A program made the position numbers and the translations under genes. DNA of 64,000 bases from Actinomadura viridilutea (lineage in GTDB: Bacteria > Actinomycetota > Actinomycetes > Streptosporangiales > Streptosporangiaceae): contig PVNI01000012.1 in assembly GCA_003001795.1 (NCBI GenBank), positions 62,001 to 126,000 on the forward strand, written 5' to 3'. The stretch's first letter is position 1; every line of letters starts with the position of its first letter. Shown here piece after piece: positions 25,979 through 33,516 of this stretch. Below the pieces are notes generated by a model. That model saw only the letters and a program-made list of their open reading frames with translations, had not been told where the DNA came from and made no database searches.

Positions 25979-26113
25979 ACCGCGGTCACGGCACGTGGCG
26001 CGGCAAGCCGTGACTGCGGTGCGATGGCTCGTGCCGCGGGTGACCGTCCCCTTCCTCGCGGTGCGAGGCGGACCCTCGGGGTGCCGCGTTCTTCCCTGGC
26101 CCCGAGGGTCCTT
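25979..26113 (+). ncRNA. Conserved hairpin-rich 3' element of cassette B (with terminator)
   Basis: Second copy of the element at 22829-22962. First stem GCGGTCACGGC (25982-25992) with GCCGTGACTGC (26007-26017), one G-T pair; second CCTCGC-GGT-GCGAGG; third GGACCCTCGGGG (26070-26081) with CCCCGAGGGTCC (26100-26111). Stems are kept while loops and the spacer after the first stem differ between copies. Confidence 0.5.
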
Positions 26114-26752
26114 CGAGACTGCTGCCACGGGAGCTGCGGCCTTCCATCCAAGTGGGTAACGGCCGGCCTGGCGAGGGTCGCATCCACTCGGAGGGGCCAC
26201 CGATAAGGAGGGCCGCAATCGCCGTTGTGGCCGTTTCGCCTGGCTGTCGCTTTGGGTAAGAGCCGCGCCGACCGGAACTGTGGGCTGCTGGCTGTGGTCG
26301 AGGGTTGGGTCTCGCGCGGTGCGGTAGGGGTGGGCGTCCATTGCGTTTGCCGAGGGCTGTGGACGCACGTGGCGGGTGCTGCCCACGCGCAACGCGGGCG
26401 GTGGCCGACGCGTACCTGGCTCCGCGCGCAGCAAGGGCCTGACGGCCGTCTATCCCACCTGTCGCGCGTTCACTAGATCAACGGTCGAGGAGGCTGGGCG
26501 AGCGAGTCACTCCGAGTCTGGCGACCAAAATCTGCATCCGGCCAGATTCATCCAGCGGACCACTTGTGAGTCCTCGTGCGCTCCGGGCATCGGGCCAGGG
26601 CGTTTCAATGTCTGGACTGTCCAGGAGGATGACTGGAGGATGTGCCATGTGAAGCTCGTGACATCTGGATTTCGGATGACCGATCCAGCATGGGACCGTA
26701 GAAGAGAGAGCAGCGGCCAAGTGGCGCCCGGCATGTTGAGCGGTGATGACGG
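26114..26752. other. Gene-free stretch after cassette B
   Basis: About 640 bases with somewhat lower GC and no frame showing a recognisable domain or coding bias. It may hold the promoter of the small membrane protein gene at 26753; I see no clear -35/-10 pair. Confidence 0.5.
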
Positions 26753-27025
26753 ATGCTGATCATCGTCTGGACTGGGCTCGGGCTCCTGGTCGTGCCGCTC
26801 CTGATGGGTGTGGGAATCGTCGGCGCGATCCTCCTGGAGAACCTGATCGGCCCCGTCGGCATGCCGGTGGGGCTGGCGATCGGCACCGTCCTCCTCGTTG
26901 TCCTGGGCCGGGCCATGAACAGGGACTACAACGAGCACTCCCTGTACGGCATCCCTGTCCAGCACTGGGCGTGGATTCAAGGATTTTTCACCGTGTTCAG
27001 CGTCGTCCTCATCCTGCTGTCCTGA
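26753..27025 (+). CDS. Small integral membrane protein, unknown
   Basis: 90 residues, mostly hydrophobic: helices at about 2-30, 38-53 and 70-90, with a short polar loop RAMNRDYNEHSLYGIPVQH between the second and third. No family recognised. The ribosome-binding site is weak (GAGCGG about 12 bases upstream). It stands alone, with no neighbour within 380 bases downstream. Hydrophobic composition across three clear helices makes it a credible gene in spite of its size. Confidence 0.6.
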   Translation: MLIIVWTGLGLLVVPLLMGVGIVGAILLENLIGPVGMPVGLAIGTVLLVVLGRAMNRDYNEHSLYGIPVQHWAWIQGFFTVFSVVLILLS

Positions 27026-27406
27026 TCGCTCCCAGATAAATCGCCACCTTGACGAATAGGCGCCGTGCGCGTCGCCTCGGTGGCCTTTGGGTCGTGGGCC
27101 GGCCCAGGCGGAGCGGTCGTGACCTGGTTGCGTGACGGACCTGGCCGAACAGGCCGCTCGACTCTTGGATTGTGTCGACAAGGATGACGCCGATCGGCAA
27201 CGAGGGCCTCGAATACATGGGTTTGATGCACGTCCAGAAGGCGGTTCGGGCGTCGGGCTCCTCGTGGCCGTTCTGGGTCTGCTCAGACACATCGGGACTT
27301 TGACGCCGACGCGGCGGGGGAGGTCCTGCGCACTGGTTGCGCGCCTTCAAGGCGCCGCTGAAGAACTCCCCGCCATCGGCGGCAGTCGTGCTGTGGTGCG
27401 CGGGTG
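27026..27406. other. Gene-free stretch
   Basis: 381 bases between the small membrane protein and the tetR-type gene stop. No coding signal on either strand and no strong hairpin noted. Confidence 0.4.
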
Positions 27407-28036
27407 TTAAGCGGAGTCCTCCTGGTCGGAGGACCGCCAGATGCCGCGCAGCGGACGCATGCCCTCCTCGACGTAATCGGCGATGGGACGGCTGCCGCCG
27501 TCCAGGTACCACTGTTCGAGCGCGGCGAAATAGCCGAAGACGAGGGCGTTTGCTACCACGCGGGCCTGTGTTTCGGTCAGCTCGCCTGTCGCCGCGATCA
27601 GCGGGGCGATCCGCCGGCCGGCGCGGTCGAGATTGGCGCAGACGGCCACGCGGACCGACGGCTCGGCGAAGAAGTAGCGGACCCTGCGCCACGGACTCTT
27701 CTTGAACCGGGGGCCTTCGCCCGCGTCCTCGGGCTCGGATGAGCCCTTCGCCGCGGCTTCGTAGGCGCGGACGGCTCGGAGCAGGCTGTCGATCGGATCG
27801 CCGGAGCCCAGGAAGTCCTTGAGCGCCTCCGGGCTCATCCGGTCGAACTCGTCGGCGACCAGGATCCCTTCCTTGGTGCCGAAGAGGCGGTACACCGACG
27901 ACGGCGACACCTCGGCCGCGGCCGCGATCTCCTCGATCGTGACCGCGGCGAATCCCTTCTCATCGAACAGGTCGAGGGCGCGTTCCTGGATCGTGTGCAT
28001 GGCCTTGAGCCGCCAGCGCTCGCGAAGCCCGCTCAT
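27407..28036 (-). CDS. TetR-family transcriptional regulator
   Basis: 209 residues from ATG at 28036 (MSGLRERWRLKAMHTIQERALDLFDEKGF). The HTH is IEEIAAAAEVSPSSVYRLFGTKEGIL, followed by an all-helical ligand domain including ALVFGYFAALEQWYL. It is divergent from the two-gene unit at 28254-29224 across a region with repeated TGACTGTC sequences, the usual setting for a repressor controlling itself and the divergent operon. A longer upstream start would run through the operator region and is rejected. Confidence 0.92.
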   Translation of the reverse strand: MSGLRERWRLKAMHTIQERALDLFDEKGFAAVTIEEIAAAAEVSPSSVYRLFGTKEGILVADEFDRMSPEALKDFLGSGDPIDSLLRAVRAYEAAAKGSSEPEDAGEGPRFKKSPWRRVRYFFAEPSVRVAVCANLDRAGRRIAPLIAATGELTETQARVVANALVFGYFAALEQWYLDGGSRPIADYVEEGMRPLRGIWRSSDQEDSA

Positions 28037-28070
28037 GCCGCCCAGGCTAGCAGAAAGCGAGACGCTGGAG

Positions 28071-28145
28071 AGAGTGACTGTCAGCAGACATTGACTGTCT
28101 GAACCGAAGTTCGTACAGTCGCTGCCTAGAGAAAGTGACTGTCTC
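28071..28145. promoter_or_regulatory. Promoter with repeated TGACTGTC boxes (TetR operator candidate)
   Basis: TTGACT (28091-28096), a 17-bp spacer and TACAGT (28114-28119) form a good plus-strand promoter for the membrane-protein/nitroreductase unit. TGACTGTC occurs at 28075, 28092 and 28136, and ACAGTC at 28115, i.e. over and beside the promoter elements. This repetition fits binding of the divergent TetR protein. The box TTGACTGTCT is shared with the inverted repeat at 17863-17884. Confidence 0.55.
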
Positions 28146-28253
28146 AATGGATGTGGCAGCCGAACGGCCCCGGTCTGCCTAGGCGCGGGGGGCTCATGGC
28201 GTTCTGGAACGCCCCGGCCGCCACCTCACCCGCTCACAAGGAGGACGCATGCC

Positions 28254-28703
28254 ATGACGACGTCGAAGCACAGATCGCGTAACCGGACCCCTGAGGCGCT
28301 GATGTACATCGGGGCGGGGCTCACCGCGGTCGCCACCCTCTTTCCGTTCATCGACCGATTCACGACGACCGTCCTGGCAGACCACATCAGGGCGGGCTAT
28401 CCGGACTACACGCCCGACGCGATCGACTCCGCTGTCACCGCGTATCTGGCGATCCTGTCCACGGTCGGGGTGCTGGGGCTCCTCGGCTGGCTCGGCACTC
28501 TCTGGGCGATCCGCGCCGAGGTGCGGTGGGCTCGCCGGCTCGCGGCCGGGCTGCTCACCATCGGGATCTGCTTCGCAGTCGCGGTACTGACCGTCCGGGA
28601 CACCTCGGGCGATGTCGGCCTCGCGCCGCTGCTGGGCTGGCTGCAAGTTCTTCCATGCGTCCCCGGGCTCGCCGCAGTCGTGTTGTGGGGAGGGAGAGAG
28701 TGA
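28254..28703 (+). CDS. Four-helix membrane protein, unknown
   Basis: 149 residues from ATG at 28254 with AAGGAGG upstream; an ATG five bases earlier reads only two codons. Four hydrophobic helices (about 16-33, 62-85, 95-112, 122-142) with a polar loop after the first (FIDRFTTTVLADHIRAGYPDYTPDAIDSAVTAY). The pattern resembles small actinobacterial proteins that neighbour TetR regulators, but no function is known to me. Its stop overlaps the next GTG start (GTGA), so it is co-translated with the nitroreductase-family protein. Confidence 0.75.
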   Translation: MTTSKHRSRNRTPEALMYIGAGLTAVATLFPFIDRFTTTVLADHIRAGYPDYTPDAIDSAVTAYLAILSTVGVLGLLGWLGTLWAIRAEVRWARRLAAGLLTIGICFAVAVLTVRDTSGDVGLAPLLGWLQVLPCVPGLAAVVLWGGRE

Positions 28704-29224
28704 GCGAAGGTCCTGCTGAGGCGCGCAGCATGAGTCGTGTGGTTCTAGGCGGGGTCGCGGCCCTCAAGCGCGTGATGTACCGAGGTGGGCGGCCGAACAC
28801 GTTCATGCGATTCGTGAACCGGCTTGACGTCCTGCTGTACGGGGCTCGGCGGCTGTCACCACGTTCTGGTGCCGTGCTGAAGGTGAAGGGACGCCGCAGC
28901 GGGAACATCACTTCGGTCCCGGTCGCTGTCACGACCTACCGCAACGCCGAGTTCCTCGTATCGATGCTCGGGCCGGACGCGAACTGGGTGCGGAATGTCC
29001 AGGCCGCAGGCGGCAAGGCCACGCTCCGCCGGCGGGGGCGCGAGACACCGGTCCTGCTTGAAGAGGTCCCGGCCGAGCAACGCGCTGAGGTACTGCGCCG
29101 CTACGTCGCCGTCGCGCCTGGTGCAAGGCCGCACCTGGGGCTGGGTCCGACGGCGCCGTTGCCGGAGTTCCGCCGGATCGCCCCGCGTCATCCCGTGTTC
29201 CGGATCCGCGAGCGCCCCCGTTAG
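28700..29224 (+). CDS. Deazaflavin (F420)-dependent nitroreductase family protein
   Basis: 174 residues from GTG at 28700, overlapping the previous stop and preceded by GGGAGGGAG; ATG at 28730 is the alternative. The Ddn-like split-barrel pattern is clear: LKVKGRRSGNITSVPVAVTTYRNAEFLVSMLGPDANWVRNVQAAGGKATLRRRG, then PEFRRIAPRHPVFRI. Family members use F420H2 (or related flavins) to reduce quinones and nitro compounds. Together with the TetR regulator and the membrane protein it looks like a small redox-stress unit. Confidence 0.9.
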   Translation: MSEGPAEARSMSRVVLGGVAALKRVMYRGGRPNTFMRFVNRLDVLLYGARRLSPRSGAVLKVKGRRSGNITSVPVAVTTYRNAEFLVSMLGPDANWVRNVQAAGGKATLRRRGRETPVLLEEVPAEQRAEVLRRYVAVAPGARPHLGLGPTAPLPEFRRIAPRHPVFRIRERPR

Positions 29225-29655
29225 CGAGCGGCGAACGATTGAGCGGCGGCCGACTTGCGGCACTGCCGGTGGGGTTGCATGACTCTCAGCAGCCCGGCTT
29301 TCCAGAAGCGACGGCAGCGCACGAGCGGGGGCGCGTCGACGCGGAGCCCGCGCCGAGCTCTGCGCCGGCATGTCCGGTGTGCTGGACGCCGTCCTCCTCG
29401 CCAGGCGGCGTGGCAAACGAGGTGTCGACCGCGGGGCCCGGCGGGTTGGCGCACCTAACGCTCACATTGGCAGGGCCGACGTCGCTGGAGGACGGCGGTG
29501 ATGCCTTCCAAGGGGCTTTCCGCGCCTGCGGGTGTGGACTATGGCGTCGACTGATGCGTCTGGCTGAGCAGCCTGACGCGGATGCCGCGGCGAGAATCGG
29601 ACGTCTGCGCGCTGGCATTCCTCTTCAGGCCACTGGAGGTGCGGGGCTTGCCGCT
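29225..29655. other. Gene-free or 5'-extension stretch
   Basis: 431 bases. The frame of the next gene stays open through most of it, but the translated sequence is Pro/Ser/Gly-rich without recognisable structure, and no good ribosome-binding site precedes the earlier ATG-like starts. I treat it as non-coding, with uncertainty. Confidence 0.4.
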
Positions 29656-30276
29656 ATGAGCTTTGGGACCTATGCGCGGCGGGTGCGTGACGAGAGCCTG
29701 CCCGCGGGACTTCGCTATAGAGCGCTCAGGTGTTCTGTTGCGCGTTACCACCCGCTCGGTTTTCACGCGACGTGGGCTTACGTGACGGCTGTCGCGCGTC
29801 CCTCGCCGGATATCCACCGCGATGTCTCGGCGTGGGTGAGGGCGCTCGACGTGCTGGAGGAAAGCCGTGCCGTCTGGCTGGCAGAGGTGGAGGCGTTCGC
29901 GGCCGCCCGTCGAGCCGGGAAGGCCGCGGGACGGAGGATGCCCACAAAGGCCGACAAGGCCATCTTCGTGAGGCCGAGGTGGCCCGGCGCCGTGTCCAGG
30001 CTGGGGCTCGTCGCGGCCGTAGCGGATCGCCACCGCTGGTTCCGGAGGCTGCCCCTGCCCGACAGGCCGTCGGAAGGCCACCTCGCCTTGCGTGGACTTC
30101 TGGACGAGGCGGCCACCTCCTACCTCGCGGAACTCGGCAGTCTTGAGCCCGACGAGCGGGAGTCCGTCGTCGCTGCGGCACGTCAGGTCGAGCAGGCGGC
30201 GCATCCGCGTCCCGCCGAACTGGAGCTATGGCGGCGGTTCGCCGCTCTTCTCCGGTACGCCGCGGAAGCTGTCTGA
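29656..30276 (+). CDS. Hypothetical protein, helical and basic
   Basis: 206 residues from ATG at 29656 (MSFGTYARRVRDESLPAG); the frame is open further upstream. No domain recognised. Predicted mainly alpha-helical with many Arg/Ala (VEAFAAARRAGKAAGRRMPTKADKA) and a C-terminal helical region rich in Glu. No membrane segment or signal peptide. Neighbours do not share a strand-contiguous operon with it: the gap to the NYN gene is over 400 bases. Confidence that it is a real gene rests on frame length and composition only. Confidence 0.45.
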   Translation: MSFGTYARRVRDESLPAGLRYRALRCSVARYHPLGFHATWAYVTAVARPSPDIHRDVSAWVRALDVLEESRAVWLAEVEAFAAARRAGKAAGRRMPTKADKAIFVRPRWPGAVSRLGLVAAVADRHRWFRRLPLPDRPSEGHLALRGLLDEAATSYLAELGSLEPDERESVVAAARQVEQAAHPRPAELELWRRFAALLRYAAEAV

Positions 30277-30694
30277 GCAGACATGATTCATCGCTTGTCC
30301 TCTACCCGATTCACAGGGTTAGTGCGTAGAAGGAGCTGGCCGCAGATGTATTGGGCGGTTCTCTCAGACGGCGCCCCTTTGGGTGTCGTCGCCGGTAAGC
30401 GATGGCCGCTCCAACGGCGCGGCTTAGCCATTCACGATGAATGTGTCGCAGGGACGCGACTGCGGGGCCGAGTACGAGAGTGTGCAGTGATGGTGATCGT
30501 CCCAGGCAGGCCGTCTACGCGTAGGTGACCGACACCGGTCGGAGTCTTCTGATCAGAGCGATGGGTGGATTACGTTTCGTCACGTTACGGCCAACGGGTC
30601 GGCCCTGGGGCTGCTCCGCTCGGACTTCGCTTCCGTGAGCCGCGCGGCACCCCCATGCGGCCGGGCCATATCCACAGGAAGAACTCTCGGCTAT
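30277..30694. other. Gene-free stretch before the NYN gene
   Basis: 418 bases with lower GC than the flanks and no frame I can support; it presumably contains the promoter of the NYN-domain gene. Confidence 0.4.
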
Positions 30695-32038
30695 ATGAGG
30701 TACATACGATCCGCCCTCTACCTCGACTTCGACAATGTGTTCAGCGGGATTTTCAAACTGGATCCAAAGGTGGCGATCCAGTTCGCGAGCAATCCCAGGA
30801 CGTGGCTGCGGCGGTTGTCGACGGCGTTGACCGAAGATGCCGAACGGCGCTGGCTGATACTGCGCTGCTACCTCAACCCCGCGGGACATGTGGAGGTGCC
30901 GGGGGAGTCGCGGGTGTACTTCTCCCGTTTCCGGACGGCCTTCGTGCGGGCAGGGTTCGAGGTGGTCGACTGCCCTCGGTATAACGCCACCAAGAACGGC
31001 GCCGACATCAAGATCGTGGTGGACGCCCTCGACGCGTTGTGGGGGGACGCGGTGCACGAGGAGTTCGTCATCGCCTCCGGGGACTGCGATCTTACGCCGC
31101 TGCTGCACCGGTTGCGCCGGGCGGATCGACGGACCGTGATCGTGTCGTCGGCGGACACGGCTGAGGCGTTCACCGCGAGCGCCGACCAGGTACTCGACAG
31201 CCAGTGGTTGCTGGCGTTGGTGCAAGGGGAGCTGGTCGACTTCGACGACGAGGCGGACGCGGCCGACGAGGCAGCCGCCGGGGACGCGGGAGGATCCGCG
31301 GGTGCGCAGCTCGTATCGGCCGACCAGGACGAGGCCTACCAGGCGTTCCGGTCGCTGGTTACGGCCGAGTACGACAACGCGTCTACTCCCTTGAACATGG
31401 CGGCGTTGGCGCAGCAGGTGCGCGACCGACTGGGTGGGGTGATCAACGAGACCGACTGGTTCGGCTTCCACGGTTTCGCCCGGGCGGTGAACAGTCTGAA
31501 TCTGCCCCACCTGCGCATGTCGCAGCACCTGTTGTGGGACGAGAGTCGGCACGTTGCTCCAGCGGATGCGGTCACCATGTCGTGGGGTGCCGTTCTGCCC
31601 GAGCCCATCGAGCGTCTGGCGGAGCTGACCGGGCTTCCGCGGCTGCCCCAGGAGTCGTGGCCGGCGATCTATCGAACGCTGTCCGACTACGTCCACGCCC
31701 ACCAGTTCAATCTGACGGAGTGCACGGGCTGGTCGCGGGACCGGCTGCGGGAGCAAGGGCATGCCGTCAGCCGCAAGACGGTCGCATTCGTCGCGCGCGG
31801 CACCGCTTACGGCGGGTGTCCGCTGTACCAACAGCCGCCGCCGACGGCGGAGCAGATCGCCGTGGCCTTCGTGCGGAATGTGCTCAATCGCGCTGAGGAG
31901 CAAGAACTGACGTTGACGGAGGACGAGATCGCAATGGTTCGGACATGGCTGGGGGCGGAGGTTCCGGTCCAGGTCGAAGCCGCGACCGTTGAGCCCGACT
32001 TCAATGGACCCGTTCCGGACGATCAGAACCGCGAATAG
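30695..32038 (+). CDS. NYN-domain (PIN-like) ribonuclease-type protein with LOTUS-like domain
   Basis: 447 residues from ATG at 30695; AGGAAG lies about 13 bases upstream. The N-terminal 170 residues carry the NYN/PIN-like acidic sites ALYLDFDNVF, NGADIKIVVDAL and ASGDCDLTPLL, expected to bind metal and cut RNA. An acidic linker (DEADAADEAAAGD) follows, then a segment AYQAFRSLVTAEYDNASTPLNMAALAQQVRD...FGFHGFARAVNSL that has the OST-HTH/LOTUS pattern of RNA-binding winged helices. The C-terminal 150 residues are unassigned. NYN-LOTUS proteins are linked to RNA metabolism; a defence role is possible but not indicated by neighbours. Confidence 0.85.
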   Translation: MRYIRSALYLDFDNVFSGIFKLDPKVAIQFASNPRTWLRRLSTALTEDAERRWLILRCYLNPAGHVEVPGESRVYFSRFRTAFVRAGFEVVDCPRYNATKNGADIKIVVDALDALWGDAVHEEFVIASGDCDLTPLLHRLRRADRRTVIVSSADTAEAFTASADQVLDSQWLLALVQGELVDFDDEADAADEAAAGDAGGSAGAQLVSADQDEAYQAFRSLVTAEYDNASTPLNMAALAQQVRDRLGGVINETDWFGFHGFARAVNSLNLPHLRMSQHLLWDESRHVAPADAVTMSWGAVLPEPIERLAELTGLPRLPQESWPAIYRTLSDYVHAHQFNLTECTGWSRDRLREQGHAVSRKTVAFVARGTAYGGCPLYQQPPPTAEQIAVAFVRNVLNRAEEQELTLTEDEIAMVRTWLGAEVPVQVEAATVEPDFNGPVPDDQNRE

Positions 32039-32293
32039 TGCCCTGCTCGCGTCGGTTCGCACCATCCCGTGTCAGTAAGGCAGGAGGGGTGAGGCCGAGC
32101 GGGCTGGGACGTGGGGGGCATTGTCGCCGAGGTGTGGGCTAACAAGGGGGGCTTGAGCAAGACAAGATTGCTTGGCGCCGCGGATGGCGTCGCCAGTTCA
32201 CCGGCCGGTCGGCGGCGGAGCGGCGTCGCGGCTCAACGCTGGTAGCGCGTGCGGTAGGCGTTCGCGGCGTCCGGTGTGTGGGAGAGGGTTAAC

Positions 32294-32686
32294 GTGGCGG
32301 GCATGGAGTTGGGGCCGGGGCTGCGTGCTGACATCGAGGTCACGGTGGGCCGGGACGACACCGCTGAGCGGGTCGGAAGCGGTGACGTGCCGGTGCTGGC
32401 GACGCCGCGTCTGTTGGCGTTGGCCGAGGCCGCGACGGTTCGGGCCGTCGCGGGACGCCTGGGAGAGGGGCGGACGTCGGTCGGCACGCGGGTGGAGCTG
32501 AATCACCGGGCGGCGAGCCCGGTGGGGGCACGGGTCACGGTGACGGCCGAACTGACCGCCGTCGACGGCAGGCGGCTGTCGTTCGCCGTGTCCGCCACGG
32601 ACGACCGCGGAACGGTGGTCGGCGACGGGATCGTCGAGCGGGTCGTGGTCGACCGCGCCCGTTTCCTGGACGGCGTCGCGCGGTGA
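32294..32686 (+). CDS. FlK-like hotdog thioesterase
   Basis: 130 residues from GTG at 32294 with GGGAGAGGG upstream; GTG at 32276 and ATG at 32303 are alternatives. It resembles fluoroacetyl-CoA thioesterase FlK: the triad positions appear as Thr in VLATPRLLALAEAA, Glu in LAEAA and His in VELNHRAASPVG, followed by the hotdog strands VTVTAELTAVDGRRLSFAVSATD. Most homologues act on small acyl-CoAs of unknown identity and not on fluoroacetyl-CoA. Single gene between the NYN gene and decayed DNA. Confidence 0.85.
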   Translation: MAGMELGPGLRADIEVTVGRDDTAERVGSGDVPVLATPRLLALAEAATVRAVAGRLGEGRTSVGTRVELNHRAASPVGARVTVTAELTAVDGRRLSFAVSATDDRGTVVGDGIVERVVVDRARFLDGVAR

Positions 32687-32787
32687 TCCGGCGGTCGCCG
32701 CGGTCGGCCGGATCACCGCGCGTCCGCTGACCGGAGCCGTGCGCCGTCGCGCCATGCGCCGCGCCCGCGCTTGCGGCCTGCGCCGCG

Positions 32788-32892
32788 TCAGTAGGGCAGC
32801 AGGCGGCCGGATGGGGTGCGCAGGTCGAGCGGGCAGGGACGGCGTGGGGGTTTCGGACGCTTGACGAGTTGCTGCCGGGCCATGTCGATCAT
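32788..32892 (-). CDS. Possible 34-residue ORF or gene remnant
   Basis: On the minus strand ATG at 32892 opens MIDMARQQLVKRPKPPRRPC followed by PLDLRTPSGRLLPY and TGA. The same frame extends upstream as LDWVCTIAGIRVYVIATAGE without an obvious start codon. The combination of a short hydrophobic stretch and a basic Pro-rich tail looks protein-like, but it may be the 3' end of a decayed gene. Function unknown. Confidence 0.3.
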   Translation of the reverse strand: MIDMARQQLVKRPKPPRRPCPLDLRTPSGRLLPY

Positions 32893-33039
32893 CTCCCCCG
32901 CGGTGGCGATGACGTAAACCCTGATTCCTGCGATGGTGCAGACCCAGTCGAGGTTTGCCGAGTTTAGGCACCGATCTCGTCGTGTTCGACCGAATTTTTT
33001 GTCAGGTGCCGATGGTCGGAGCGGCTTGGCGCGGGGGCG

Positions 33040-33300
33040 TAGGCGTCAGGCGCCGTGTGGCACCTGGTGAGCCATCCCGACCAGGTCGCGCTGGTCCGCC
33101 GCCACCCCGCCCCGCTGGACGCGGCGATTGAGGAGTCGCTGCGCCACTCGGGACGTCTGGCTCGCGGAGGCCGAAATCCGCAAGGGCGACGTGGTCCGGG
33201 TGCCGGTCGCGGGCGCCAAGCGCGACCCCGAGCGACCCGGACCGGTTCGACGTGCGGCGCGCCTGCGGCGTCTGCTGGACGCGGGCGTCGACCTGGCGCG
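33040..33300 (+). pseudogene. Cytochrome P450 remnant with at least two frameshifts
   Basis: One frame reads HLVSHPDQVALVRRHPAPLDAAIEESLRH, the K-helix region with an ExxR-type EESLR. The next frame continues DVWLAEAEIRKGDVVRVPVAGAKRDPER, the region after the K-helix, and the third reads DPDRFDVRR. Each piece matches consecutive P450 segments, so this is a fragment with two frame changes. Upstream helices and a clear heme-Cys loop are missing. The rest of 32893-33516 has nothing else recognisable. Confidence 0.75.
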
Positions 33301-33516
33301 GCTCTGTGCGATCGTGCTGGGCTGCGCGGCCCCCAGGCGGCGAATGAGCCGGGCGGCCAGGTGGCCATTGGGCGCCATCGACGAGCGGCGCTGCGACGGG
33401 CTGGTCGCCGAGGTCGTGCGGCCGTGCGCGGTGTCGCGTGGCGACGTCGCGGCGGGACGTACCAAGGCGCGGCGGCGGAACCAGGGCCGTGGCGGCGTGT
33501 GCCGCGGCTCCGGCGG

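Noticed and set aside
26507..27292. Minus-strand 261-codon frame opposite the small membrane protein
   Set aside because: His/Asp/Gln-rich shadow of the hydrophobic plus-strand gene; no ribosome-binding site or domain.
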